DNA from: Nocardia abscessus NBRC 100374
GTDB taxonomy: Bacteria > Actinomycetota > Actinomycetes > Mycobacteriales > Mycobacteriaceae
DNA length: 64,000 nt
NCBI RefSeq assembly: GCF_000308455.1
Contig: NZ_BAFP01000089.1
Location: forward strand, 1 to 64,000
Reading direction: 5' to 3'
Shown: piece by piece, positions 16,664 to 25,397 of the stretch
Numbering within the stretch: position 1 is the stretch's first letter
Layout of the letters: every line of letters begins with the position of its first letter
Program-made: the position numbers and the translations under genes
Notes under the pieces: model-generated
Told to the model about the DNA's origin: nothing
What the model saw: the letters and a program-made list of their open reading frames with translations, nothing else
Databases searched by the model: none

Positions 16664-17917
16664 ATGATCGAAGGCATCGTTCGTCCTGCTGTCGATCCGA
16701 AGGGGCAGCCGATCATCCGGCCTCTGCCCGAGGTGCGCCGGCTGGCGCGCGAGGTGGTCGCGCACATCGTCGATTCGGCGGCGCCCTGCCGGACACTGCC
16801 GCGTGGTGCGGTCGGCACCGACGTCGCCGAGGTGGTCCGAGCGTGCCTGCAGTGGGCGATCCAGCGATTGGACGGGCAGGCCGTGCCGGACCGCATCGAC
16901 TGTTTGCAGGCCGCGGCAGCGGGGTGGGCCCGCGAGGGGATCCCGATCGACACCGTCCTGCACGCCGTTCACGCCGGGTTCAAATTCGGGCTGGACCTGC
17001 TGTGCGGTGACCGAGGATCCCGGCATCGCGTCGACATAGCAACCGGCGCCGCCACGGTAGTGGAGCTGTCGAATCTGCTGACAGCGACCGTCGGCAAAGC
17101 CTACGTCCGCGAATACAAGGCCATCGCTGCCGAACACCACACCGCGGTGCACACCCTGACCTCGGCACTGCTGGGCGGGCACGCGACATCCGCGATGGCC
17201 CGCGAATGCGGAATACCCCTCGCCGAGGAATATTTCGTGCTCGCTCTCGCCGTGCCCGCACATCCCGACGAAAGCCGACCCGGGCTCGACAGCCAGGTCG
17301 TCGCGCGGCGCAAGCTCCGCCGCCTCCAGGCCGCCCTCGCGGTCCTGTTCGATGACCGAGCGCTGTCACTGCTGTCGGTCGACGGGGGAACCATCCTCAT
17401 TCCCCGCACGCGTCCCGCTGCCCCCGGCCTCGATGAGGTCGTTGAAACACTGTGCGCCGCAGCGCAAGTGCCGGTGACCGCCACCGTCGTGTCGGCAGCT
17501 CCCGACGAAGTCTCCACCGCGGCGGTTCAAGCCCACGAACTGCTGGACACCGTGCAACAGCTGGGGCGCGGACCGGGGCTGTACCGATTCACCGAGCTGG
17601 CGCTGCACTATCAACTGACCCGCCCAGGAGCCGGGCGAGACCGGCTCCGCACCCACCTGGCCCCGCTGATGGACCATCCGGACCTGTTGGAAACACTGCG
17701 AACTCATCTCGACACGGGCATGCACCGCCTGCGCACAGCCCGGCGACTGCAGGTCCATCCGAACACCGTCGATTACCGATTGCGGCGAATCGCGCAGCTC
17801 ACCAGCCTCGACCCCGCCGACGGTAGAGGAGTCTGGTACCTGCGCTCCGCGCTCATCGCCTCATCCGCTCACGGCGACCCGAGCGAGATACCGGCCGGCA
17901 CCCGCCGCCCGGCCTGA
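16664..17917 (+). CDS. PucR-type transcriptional regulator
   Basis: 417 residues from ATG 16664, which follows GAGGAGG. The N-terminal helical domain contains EGIPIDTVLHAVHAGFKFGL, typical of actinobacterial PucR regulators. The central region is GGDEF-like. The C-terminal PucR helix-turn-helix is LLETLRTHLDTGMHRLRTAR then LQVHPNTVDYRLRRIAQLTS. It is the second PucR protein in the window (the first is at 3402). It lies upstream of the kinase remnant and the polyketide cluster; no inducer can be assigned. Confidence 0.88.
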   Translation: MIEGIVRPAVDPKGQPIIRPLPEVRRLAREVVAHIVDSAAPCRTLPRGAVGTDVAEVVRACLQWAIQRLDGQAVPDRIDCLQAAAAGWAREGIPIDTVLHAVHAGFKFGLDLLCGDRGSRHRVDIATGAATVVELSNLLTATVGKAYVREYKAIAAEHHTAVHTLTSALLGGHATSAMARECGIPLAEEYFVLALAVPAHPDESRPGLDSQVVARRKLRRLQAALAVLFDDRALSLLSVDGGTILIPRTRPAAPGLDEVVETLCAAAQVPVTATVVSAAPDEVSTAAVQAHELLDTVQQLGRGPGLYRFTELALHYQLTRPGAGRDRLRTHLAPLMDHPDLLETLRTHLDTGMHRLRTARRLQVHPNTVDYRLRRIAQLTSLDPADGRGVWYLRSALIASSAHGDPSEIPAGTRRPA

Positions 17918-18160
17918 CCTGTAGGCCGTCTGGCTAGAAGTGGCCGCCTCGGCGGCTCGGCCGCGGGACAGGCCGTCCGCGGTGTCGGGACCCGGTTGTC
18001 GATGTTCGGCAGAACCGAAGAAGCCCGGCGGATTCTCGCCGAGCGCTCCACGCTGCAGACGGCACAGCAGCTGGTCACGGTACTCGGCGGTATGAAGGGC
18101 GCGTCGATGCGGCGGCAAGATTCAGCGCGGCCACCTCGCCGAGTCCACCCTGCCCGATGA
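17918..18160 (+). pseudogene. Remnant of an ABC1/UbiB (AarF) kinase gene
   Basis: Directly after the PucR stop, the same frame stays open for 80 codons and encodes GQAVRGVGTRLSMFGRTEE, then EEARRILAERSTLQTAQQLV and TVLGGMKGASM. This is the start of an ABC1/UbiB-type kinase, where intact proteins continue MKGAAMKLGQ. Here it turns into a low-complexity RRQDSARPP tail and stops. No start codon or ribosome site precedes it and no kinase catalytic core remains, so it is a gene fragment left by deletion or rearrangement. Confidence 0.65.
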
Positions 18161-18217
18161 ACCGGGCGCGCACGCGCGAACTCGCCGCTACCGAGCCGGG
18201 CGCAAATAACGAGCGAA

Positions 18218-18237
18218 TCTCCTTGCGGCAAAGGAGA
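18218..18237 (+). other. Hairpin in the AT-richer SARP upstream region
   Basis: TCTCCTT and AAGGAGA form a 7-bp stem with a 6-base loop. The right arm contains a ribosome-site-like AAGGAGA with no start codon behind it. It lies between the kinase remnant and the SARP gene, in noticeably lower-GC sequence that also contains TTGACG at 18315 (possible -35). It may be a terminator or an operator. Confidence 0.35.
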
Positions 18238-18394
18238 ATTCGTCGTCGCAGCGCCGCGTGTTTACTCCGATATTACTCAGGATTCATGGTGTCGATACGG
18301 ATTTCTCGCTACTGTTGACGGAGCCTACAAAGCGGTGGGAATCGAGAATCTCACATCGGCCGGGGGAAAACAGTCGCCCGTAGGGGAGTTCCCA

Positions 18395-19264
18395 GTGAAG
18401 TATCCAGTTTGCGCTCGCGTGCTCGGTCCATTGACGCTTGCTATCAATAATTACAACGCGACACCGACTGCCCAGAAGCAGCGGCAGTTGCTGGCATTAC
18501 TCTTGGTCCGGCACGACACCGTTGTACCGGTGACGACCTTGATCGAAGAATTGTGGAACGACGATCCGCCGCGCAGCGCGGTGACAGTCGTGCAGACCTA
18601 TGTCCTCGGAATCCGTAAGAAGATGGCTGCGCAGCTCGGGGTGGGGCAGGCAGAGGTGGCCGAACGTTTTCTCCGCACGCGCAGTAAGGGCTATTCCTTC
18701 GACGTCAAGGACTGCGTGTTCGATCTGCGCGACTATCAATCCATGTCCGAAGCCGCCCGATGCGCCGCCAAGACCGGCGACGACCAGCGGGCGGTGGATC
18801 TGTTCAGCGCGGCGGAGGCGCTGTGGAGCGGTCCGGCGCTGGTGGATGTGGAGGGCGGTATCCCGCTCGCCGCCGAGATATCGCATCTGGACCATCTGCG
18901 GCTGACCAACATCGAGCTGCGCGTCGAGGCGGAGTTGCGGCTGGGCAGGTATCGCGAGGTGTGTCCGGATCTGGCGCGGCTGGCCATGCAGCACCCGCTA
19001 CACGAGCGGCTCCAGGCGTACTACATGTTCGCCCTGTGCCGCTCGGGGCAGCGTGCCCGCGCCTTGGCCGCCTATCAGCAGTTCAGCAGGTTCATGCAGG
19101 GTGAGCTGGGGCTGGATCCGTGCCAGAAGCTGCAGAAACTGCACCGGGACATCCTGGCTGCCTCCGACGTCTCGGTGAGCGCGATGCTCAACAGCCGTCA
19201 CGCCGGTTATCTGATCGGGTGGCACTCCCCCGAGTTCCGCACCGCCGCCGCCGAGCCCGCCTGA
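18395..19264 (+). CDS. SARP pathway-specific activator of the type II PKS cluster
   Basis: 289 residues from GTG 18395, chosen because AGGGGAG lies seven bases upstream; GTG 18335 would add 20 residues. An OmpR-like winged helix occupies residues 1-90 (LLALLLVRHDTVVPVTTLIE). The BTAD domain covers about 95-250 (FDLRDYQSMSEAARCAAKTG, RLQAYYMFALCRSGQRARAL). Size and organisation match ActII-ORF4/RedD-type regulators, which bind TCGAG-like heptads. Such heptads occur in the accDA/KS-alpha divergent promoter, so activation of the cluster by this protein is the simplest model. Confidence 0.92.
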   Translation: MKYPVCARVLGPLTLAINNYNATPTAQKQRQLLALLLVRHDTVVPVTTLIEELWNDDPPRSAVTVVQTYVLGIRKKMAAQLGVGQAEVAERFLRTRSKGYSFDVKDCVFDLRDYQSMSEAARCAAKTGDDQRAVDLFSAAEALWSGPALVDVEGGIPLAAEISHLDHLRLTNIELRVEAELRLGRYREVCPDLARLAMQHPLHERLQAYYMFALCRSGQRARALAAYQQFSRFMQGELGLDPCQKLQKLHRDILAASDVSVSAMLNSRHAGYLIGWHSPEFRTAAAEPA

Positions 19265-19324
19265 CGCCGTCGCCGGGCGCGGAAGTCGGCCGCGGGCCGA
19301 GCCCCGGGCGGAGGTCCGGCGCGC

Positions 19325-20674
19325 TCATCCCCGCCCGAGGAGCTCGTCCACCAACCCGGTGGTATGTGTCGCGGCACGCATCGCCGGGTGGTCGAGCACC
19401 TCGCGCAGGAAATCCCGGGTGGTCGCGACGCGGGTGCCGGAGATCCGGAATTCCTCCAGCGCCCGCCGCATCCGGGCGAGCGCCCGGTCGCGGTCCGGCG
19501 CCCACACCACCAGCTTGGCCAGCAGCGAATCGTAGTGCGGGGGTATCGAATAACCGGCGTGCGCATGGGTGTCCACACGGACGAAAGGACCTCCGGGCGG
19601 CGTGAATTCCGCCAGGACTCCCGGGGCGGGCGCGAATTCGGCGGCAGGGTCTTCTGCGTTGATCCGGCATTCGATCGCCGCGCCGCGCAGGACAATATCT
19701 TCCTGCGCGATGCCGAGAGGTTGCCCTGCCGCGACACGAATCTGCTCGGCGATCAAATCGATGCCGGTCACCATTTCGGTGACCGGATGTTCTACCTGAA
19801 TTCGGCAGTTCACCTCCATAAAATAGTGATTACCCTCCCGGTCGACCAGGAATTCCACTGTTCCGGCGCCGGTATAGCCCGCCTCCAACACACCGTTCAC
19901 AGCGGATCTGCCCATTCGATCGGCAAGACCTTCGGGCAGCAGCGGAGCCGGCGATTCCTCGATCAATTTTTGATGCCTGCGCTGCACCGAGCAGTCACGT
20001 TCACCCAGGTGCACGCCGTTGCCGTGGCCGTCACACAGCACCTGGATCTCGACGTGCCTCGCCGCGGCGAGATACTTCTCCAGATAGACCCGGCTGTCGC
20101 CGAACAACATCCGCGCCGTCGCCCTGGTCTGCTGATAGGCGCGCGGGAACGCCGCACTCTCGTGCACCACCTGCATGCCGCGCCCACCCCCGCCCGCTGC
20201 TGCCTTGATGATCACCGGGTAGCCGATCGAATCCGCGAGTGCGTGCGCCTCGTCGAGTTCGAGTGGATCGAGGCTGCCCGGCAGTAGCGGCAGTCCCGCC
20301 TTCGCCATCAGCGTGCGCGCCGACTGCTTGTCGCCGAGCCGGGCCATCACGTCGGCGGGCGGCCCGATCAGCGTGACGCCCGCCGCGCGGCAGGCGTCGG
20401 CGAAATCCGGTGACTCCGAGAGGAATCCGTATCCCGGATGGATCGCGTCGGCGCCGGTGAGCTCGGCGGCGGCGAGGATCGCCGCGGCGTTCAGATAACT
20501 GCGCTTGGCCGCGGACGGGCCGATCTGCACCGCCTCGTCGGCGAAACGCACCACCGCCGAGTCGGCATCGGCGACCGAGTGCACCGCCACCGTGCGCACG
20601 CCGAGCTCACGGCAGGTGCGCGCGACACGCAGCGCGATCTCACCGCGGTTGGCGATCAGGATCTTCTCGAACAT
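19325..20674 (-). CDS. accC: Acetyl-CoA carboxylase, biotin carboxylase subunit
   Basis: 449 residues, the length of stand-alone biotin carboxylase. It starts MFEKILIANRGEIALRV (ATG 20674). The ATP-grasp glycine loop is IIKAAAGGGGRGM, the lysine/ATP region EKYLAAARHVEIQVL, and the catalytic region MEVNCRIQVEHPVTEMVTG. It carboxylates biotin on the carrier protein using ATP and bicarbonate. It is 10 bases downstream of accDA. With accDA and the separate BCCP at 30778 it makes a full carboxylase dedicated to malonyl-CoA supply for the polyketide. Confidence 0.94.
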   Translation of the reverse strand: MFEKILIANRGEIALRVARTCRELGVRTVAVHSVADADSAVVRFADEAVQIGPSAAKRSYLNAAAILAAAELTGADAIHPGYGFLSESPDFADACRAAGVTLIGPPADVMARLGDKQSARTLMAKAGLPLLPGSLDPLELDEAHALADSIGYPVIIKAAAGGGGRGMQVVHESAAFPRAYQQTRATARMLFGDSRVYLEKYLAAARHVEIQVLCDGHGNGVHLGERDCSVQRRHQKLIEESPAPLLPEGLADRMGRSAVNGVLEAGYTGAGTVEFLVDREGNHYFMEVNCRIQVEHPVTEMVTGIDLIAEQIRVAAGQPLGIAQEDIVLRGAAIECRINAEDPAAEFAPAPGVLAEFTPPGGPFVRVDTHAHAGYSIPPHYDSLLAKLVVWAPDRDRALARMRRALEEFRISGTRVATTRDFLREVLDHPAMRAATHTTGLVDELLGRG

Positions 20675-20684
20675 GGCGCCACTC

Positions 20685-22376
20685 CTACGCGACCGACCGG
20701 ACCAAGACTTGCTGCCGCGCACCGAACCGCCGGAAGCGGGCGCGCCGCTCGTCGGCCAGCTCCGCACCGCTGCGCCCGACCAGCTCGCCGAGGGTCGCGG
20801 CCAGAGCGCGGTGCAACTGCTCGGCCGCGGCCACGGGTGCCGAGCCCACGTCGTCGCCCGGCTCGGGCAGTACCGCGTCGACCACCCCGAGACGCAGGAG
20901 GTCACGCGCGGTGAGCGCCAGCGCGGCCGCGGCCCGGGGTGCGGCGGCGGGGTCGTTCCATACGATCGCCGCGCAACCCTCCGGGCTGATCACCGAGTAC
21001 GTCCCGTTCGCGAACATCAGCACCCGGTTGGCCACACCGAGCGCCAGAGCCCCGCCGCTGCCGCCCTCGCCGATCACCACACTGATCACCGGCACCCGTA
21101 GTGCGGACATCAAACGGATGTTCTCCGCGATGACGATCGCCTGCCCCTGTTCCTCGGCGGTCGCCCCCGGATACGCGCCGGGCGTGTCGATCAAGGTGAT
21201 GACGGGCAGTCCGAGCTTCTCGGCCAGCCGCATGAGCCGCGCCGCCTTGCGATAGCCGGCCGGGGTCGGCATGCCGAAGTTGCGTTCCATCAGCTCCTTC
21301 GGATCGTGTCCCTTCTGGTGGCCGATCACCACTACCGGTTGCCCGCCCAGCCACGCCGTTCCGCCCACCACCGCGGCGCAGTCGCCCGAGATCCGGTCGC
21401 CGCGCAACTCGCGGAACTCGTCGAAAGCGAGCGCGAAGTAGTCGAGCGCGGTCGGTCGTTGCGGGGCCCGCGCGCGGCGTACCTGCGTCCAGGGATCGGT
21501 CGCGGGAACGCGGGCCGGATCGGTGATCGCTCCCGCGTCCGCGGGGACGAGGGGCTCGGCCGGATCGATCGGGCCCGCGGCCCGCAGCAGCGCGCCGAGC
21601 GCCTGCCGCAGGCCGGCGCGCGGCACGATCATGTCGATCAACCCACGTTCCAGCAGGAATTCGGCGGTCTGGAACTTCGGCGGCAATTCCTGCCGGATGG
21701 TCTGCTCGATCACCCGGCGCCCGGCGAACCCGAGACGCGCACCCGGCTCGGCGATCAGCACGTCGGAGAGGGTGGCAAAGGAGGCCGCGACGCCGCCGTA
21801 GGTGGGGTCGGTGATCACACTGACGGTGAGGATGCCCGCCCGGTCCAGCTGCTCCAGCGCCGCGCTGGTCTTGGCCATCTGCATCAGCGACAGCGGCCCC
21901 TCCTGCATCCGGGCGCCGCCCGACGCGGTGACGATGATCAGCGGGATACGCCGGGCCAAGGCGGTTTCGGCGGCGGCGGTGATCATCTCGCCCACCGCGA
22001 TGCCGAGACTGCCGCCCAGGAAGCGGAAGTCCATGGCGGCGAGCACCACCGGCCTGCCCTCGATCGCGGCCAGCGCGCACAGCACCGCGTCGGGCATGCC
22101 GGTGCGGGCGCGCGCGGCGGCCAGCCGATCCGGATAGGACTTGGTGTCGGTGAAGGTCAGCGGGTCGTCGTCGGTGGCGGCGACCGGCAGCGGCTCGAAG
22201 CGTCCGTCGTCGGCGAGCTGCACGACGCGCTGTTCGGCGGTGATCGGAGTGTGCCTGCCGCATTCGCCGCAGACGCCGAGGTCGCGGGCGAACCGTTTGC
22301 CGTACAGCGGGATCAGGCATGCCGGGCAGAGCACCCAGTCCGCGGCGGCGCCATCTCGGCCGTGTGCTGACTTCAT
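20685..22376 (-). CDS. accDA: Acetyl-CoA carboxylase carboxyltransferase, fused beta and alpha subunits
   Basis: 563 residues. The N-terminal beta half has a zinc ribbon (CPAC at 17-20, CGEC at 36-39) and the crotonase-like GGARMQEGPLSLMQMAKT. The C-terminal alpha half starts near residue 300 (LDYFALAFDEFRELRGDR) and has TLIDTPGAYPGATAEEQGQA and GEGGSGGALALGVANRVLM. It transfers carboxylate from biotin to acetyl-CoA. Fusion of the two halves is typical of actinobacterial polyketide clusters. ATG 22376 follows AAGGAGA. It is divergent from KS-alpha across a promoter with TCGA heptads. Confidence 0.94.
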   Translation of the reverse strand: MKSAHGRDGAAADWVLCPACLIPLYGKRFARDLGVCGECGRHTPITAEQRVVQLADDGRFEPLPVAATDDDPLTFTDTKSYPDRLAAARARTGMPDAVLCALAAIEGRPVVLAAMDFRFLGGSLGIAVGEMITAAAETALARRIPLIIVTASGGARMQEGPLSLMQMAKTSAALEQLDRAGILTVSVITDPTYGGVAASFATLSDVLIAEPGARLGFAGRRVIEQTIRQELPPKFQTAEFLLERGLIDMIVPRAGLRQALGALLRAAGPIDPAEPLVPADAGAITDPARVPATDPWTQVRRARAPQRPTALDYFALAFDEFRELRGDRISGDCAAVVGGTAWLGGQPVVVIGHQKGHDPKELMERNFGMPTPAGYRKAARLMRLAEKLGLPVITLIDTPGAYPGATAEEQGQAIVIAENIRLMSALRVPVISVVIGEGGSGGALALGVANRVLMFANGTYSVISPEGCAAIVWNDPAAAPRAAAALALTARDLLRLGVVDAVLPEPGDDVGSAPVAAAEQLHRALAATLGELVGRSGAELADERRARFRRFGARQQVLVRSVA

Positions 22377-22462
22377 CACGCGTGTCTCCTTGCTCGGGGA
22401 ACGGGTGATCGATCCGGGCAGCGCCGGCCGGGCGATCACAACGACAGCGTGCACCCCGCCGC

Positions 22463-22524
22463 TCGAGAACAACTCGATTCGTTCGCTCGAGCGATGTTCG
22501 AGGGCCGTCCTCGATGCTCGATCA
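22463..22524 (+). promoter_or_regulatory. TCGAG-type SARP heptads in the divergent accDA/KS-alpha promoter
   Basis: TCGA-starting heptads occur at 22463 (TCGAGAA), 22474 (TCGATTC), 22487 (TCGAGCG), 22498 (TCGAGGG), 22511 and 22518. Two pairs, 22463/22474 and 22487/22498, have the 11-bp spacing expected for SARP binding sites. TCGA is self-complementary, so the sites can serve either direction. The cluster SARP gene is 3.2 kb away. Confidence 0.6.
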
Positions 22525-22546
22525 CACCATCGAAGGGAGAATCGCC

Positions 22547-22579
22547 ATGAGTACCAAAGCATCCGGTGGTGCGCGATGA
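22547..22579 (+). CDS. Ten-residue leader peptide coupled to KS-alpha
   Basis: ATG 22547 follows a strong GAAGGGAGA ribosome site by six bases and encodes MSTKASGGAR. Its stop TGA (22577-22579) overlaps the KS-alpha ATG (22576) in an ATGA junction. KS-alpha itself has no good ribosome site. The arrangement suggests that translation of this mini-gene delivers ribosomes to the KS. It may be a remnant of a longer gene. Confidence 0.45.
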   Translation: MSTKASGGAR

Positions 22580-23844
22580 GCCGCCGCGTTGTCGTCACCG
22601 GGCTCGGGGTCCGCGCGCCCGGCGGGTCGGGCAAGGACGAGTTCTGGAAGCTTTTGTCGGAAGGCCGTACCGCGACGCGCCGAATCTCGTTCTTCGACGC
22701 CTCGCCGTACCGGTCCCAGGTAGCCGGCGAAGCGGACTTCGACCCGGTGCGGGAGGGCCTGTCGCCCAGGGAGATTCGGCGCATGGACCGTGCGGTGCAG
22801 TTCGCCGTGGTCTGCGCGCGGGAGGCGGTGGCCGACAGCGGGCTCGACTTCGCGGCGGTCGATCCGCACCGGCTCGGCGTGAGCCTCGGCAGTGCGGTCG
22901 CTGCGGCCACCAGCCTGGAGCGTGAATACCTGGTGCTGTCGGACTCCGGCAAGAACTGGCTGGTCGATGAAACGTATCTCTCCCCGCACATGTTCGACTA
23001 CATGATCCCCAGCGTGATGCCCGCGGAGGTGGCCTGGAGCGTGGGGGCGGAGGGACCCGTGGCGATGGTCTCCAACGGGTGCACGTCGGGACTGGACTCG
23101 GTCGGGCACGCGGTGCAACTGATCCGTGAGGGCTCGGCCGACGTCATGGTGGCGGGCGCGTCGGACACCCCCATCACACCGATCGTGGTGGCCTGCTTCG
23201 ACGCGATCAAGGCGACCACACCGCGCAACGACGAAGCGGAAGTAGCCTCGCGGCCGTTCGACAACTCGCGTAACGGGTTCGTCCTCGCCGAAGGCGCCGC
23301 GATGTTCGTGCTGGAGGAATACGAGAGCGCCCGCAAGCGCGGCGCACGCATCTACGCCGAGATCTCCGGCTACGCGACTCGCTGCAACGCATATCACATG
23401 ACGGGTCTCAAGGCGGACGGTCGCGAGATGGCCGAGGCGATCCGGGTCGCGCTCGACGAATCCAGGATCGACCCCACCGGCGTGGACTACATCAACGCGC
23501 ACGGTTCGGGCACCAGGCAGAACGACCGGCACGAGACCGCCGCGGTGAAGCGCAGTCTCGGCGCGCACGCCTACGCCACGCCGATGAGCTCGATCAAGTC
23601 CATGGTCGGGCACTCGCTCGGCGCGATCGGATCGGTCGAGATCGCCGCCTCGCTGCTGGCGCTGGAATACCAGGTGGTGCCGCCGACGGCGAACCTGCAC
23701 GAGCCCGACCCGGAGTGCGATCTGGACTACGTTCCGCTGGTCGCCCGGGACCACCGGATGAACACGGTGCTCAGCGTGGGCAGCGGGTTCGGCGGATTCC
23801 AGAGCGCGATGGTGCTGCGCAAGCCCGAGGCGGTGGCGGCATGA
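22576..23844 (+). CDS. Type II PKS ketosynthase alpha (KS-alpha)
   Basis: 422 residues. It starts MSRRVVVTGLGVRAPGG. The nucleophilic cysteine is Cys169 in VSNGCTSGLDSVGHAV. The two catalytic histidines lie in INAHGSGTRQNDRHE and MVGHSLGAIGSVE. It catalyses decarboxylative condensation of malonyl-ACP units as a heterodimer with KS-beta. It is the first enzyme gene of the tightly coupled operon 22547-29273; its end overlaps KS-beta by ATGA. The sequence belongs to the aromatic polyketide class rather than fatty acid synthase FabF. Confidence 0.96.
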   Translation: MSRRVVVTGLGVRAPGGSGKDEFWKLLSEGRTATRRISFFDASPYRSQVAGEADFDPVREGLSPREIRRMDRAVQFAVVCAREAVADSGLDFAAVDPHRLGVSLGSAVAAATSLEREYLVLSDSGKNWLVDETYLSPHMFDYMIPSVMPAEVAWSVGAEGPVAMVSNGCTSGLDSVGHAVQLIREGSADVMVAGASDTPITPIVVACFDAIKATTPRNDEAEVASRPFDNSRNGFVLAEGAAMFVLEEYESARKRGARIYAEISGYATRCNAYHMTGLKADGREMAEAIRVALDESRIDPTGVDYINAHGSGTRQNDRHETAAVKRSLGAHAYATPMSSIKSMVGHSLGAIGSVEIAASLLALEYQVVPPTANLHEPDPECDLDYVPLVARDHRMNTVLSVGSGFGGFQSAMVLRKPEAVAA

Positions 23845-25079
23845 TGCTGGTGACCGGAATGGGTGTGCTCGCGCCGAACGGAGTCGGCGTGGAGCGTTTC
23901 TGGGATGCCGTGCTGGCCGGACGCGGCGGCATCGCGCCGCTCACCCGGTTCGACGCCGGCCGCTCGGCGGCGCGCCTCGCCGGCCAGGTGACCGATTTCG
24001 ACGCCGGCGAGCACCTGCCGAGCCGGCTGCTGCCGCAGACCGACATCTCGACCAGGATGGCGCTGGTCGCCGCGCAGTGGGCGCTGGACGACGCGAAGGT
24101 CGACACCGCGGTGATGACCGACTACGACATGGGCGTGGTGACCGGAAATGCCTCCGGCGGCTTCGAATTCACGCACCGGGAGTTCAACAAGCTGTGGTCG
24201 CTCGGCTCCGGGCACGTCAGCGTGTACGAGTCCTTCGCGTGGTTCTACGCGGTGAACACCGGCCAGATCTCCATCCGGCACGGCATGCGCGGGCCGAGCA
24301 GCGCCTTGGTCGCCGAGCAGGCCGGCGGGCTGGATGCGATCGGCCACGCGCGCCGCACCGTGCGACGCGGGACGCCGCTGGTGGTCACCGGTGGCGTCGA
24401 TTCGGCGCTGGATCCGTGGGGCTGGGCCTCGCACGTGTCCAGCGGCGCGGTGAGCACCGCGACCGACCCCGAACGCGCCTATCTGCCGTTCGACGCCGCC
24501 GCCGCCGGATACGTGCCCGGTGAGGGCGGCGCGATGCTGGTCGTCGAGGACGCCGCCGCGGCGCGGGCCCGTGGTGTACCGAAGGTACACGGCGAAATCG
24601 CCGGCTACGCTTCGACTTTCGACCCGCCGCCCGGTTCGGGGCGCCCGTCGAGTCTGCGCCGCGCCGCCGAGCTCGCGCTGGCCGATGCCGGGATGACGCC
24701 CGGTGACATCGATGTGGTGTTCGCCGACGCCTCCGGCATACCCGACCGCGACCGCGACGAGGCCGCCGCCATCGAGGCGATGTTCGGGCCCTGCGGCGTT
24801 CCGGTCACCGCGTCGAAACCGCTGACCGGACGCCTGTTCTCCGGTGCTGGCCCGCTCGACATCGTGACCGCACTGCTGGCGATGCGCGACTCGGTCATCC
24901 CGCCGACCGCTCACACCACCACGCTCGCCGAGAACTACCGGATCGATCTGGTCCTCGGCGCACCGCGCACCGCCACCGTCGGCGGTGCGCTCGTCCTGGC
25001 CCGCGGGCGCTGGGGTTTCAACTCCGCGGTCGTCGTGCGCGCCGTATCCGACCGAGTACTCCCAGGGAGCGAATCATGA
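23841..25079 (+). CDS. Type II PKS chain length factor (KS-beta)
   Basis: 412 residues, ketosynthase fold. At the position of the KS cysteine it has glutamine (Gln160 in LVAEQAGGLDAIGHAR), the hallmark of chain length factors, which decarboxylate malonyl-ACP to prime the chain and set chain length. It starts MMLVTGMGVLAPNG at an ATGA overlap with KS-alpha. It ends in another ATGA overlap with the ACP gene. Chain length cannot be deduced reliably by eye. Confidence 0.96.
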   Translation: MMLVTGMGVLAPNGVGVERFWDAVLAGRGGIAPLTRFDAGRSAARLAGQVTDFDAGEHLPSRLLPQTDISTRMALVAAQWALDDAKVDTAVMTDYDMGVVTGNASGGFEFTHREFNKLWSLGSGHVSVYESFAWFYAVNTGQISIRHGMRGPSSALVAEQAGGLDAIGHARRTVRRGTPLVVTGGVDSALDPWGWASHVSSGAVSTATDPERAYLPFDAAAAGYVPGEGGAMLVVEDAAAARARGVPKVHGEIAGYASTFDPPPGSGRPSSLRRAAELALADAGMTPGDIDVVFADASGIPDRDRDEAAAIEAMFGPCGVPVTASKPLTGRLFSGAGPLDIVTALLAMRDSVIPPTAHTTTLAENYRIDLVLGAPRTATVGGALVLARGRWGFNSAVVVRAVSDRVLPGSES

Positions 25080-25330
25080 CCATGACCATCACCGAACTAC
25101 GCCGGATTCTCGTGGACTGCGCGGGCGGCGAGGACCTCGCCGAACTCGACGGCGACATCGCCGCAGCGGAGTTCGAGGAGCTGGGCTACGACTCGCTCGC
25201 GCTCATCGAGACCGCGGCGCGGATTCAGCGCGACTTCGGCGTCATGATCCCGGAGGAGCAGCTCATCGAGGTCAAGACGCCACAGGAGCTGGTCGACATC
25301 GTGAACGCCCAACTGCGGGGCGCGGCATGA
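25076..25330 (+). CDS. Type II PKS acyl carrier protein
   Basis: 84 residues, the usual size. The phosphopantetheine serine is Ser40 in EELGYDSLALIE. Flanking acidic helices match polyketide ACPs. The start ATG 25076 overlaps the KS-beta stop. The growing chain is tethered here while it is extended, reduced and cyclised. No phosphopantetheinyl transferase gene is seen in the window. Confidence 0.95.
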   Translation: MTMTITELRRILVDCAGGEDLAELDGDIAAAEFEELGYDSLALIETAARIQRDFGVMIPEEQLIEVKTPQELVDIVNAQLRGAA

Positions 25331-25397
25331 GGGTCAGGCCCGACGGCGGCAGCGCGTGTGACCACGCGATGCCCGCACCCGCCGAGGAGGATAGAGC

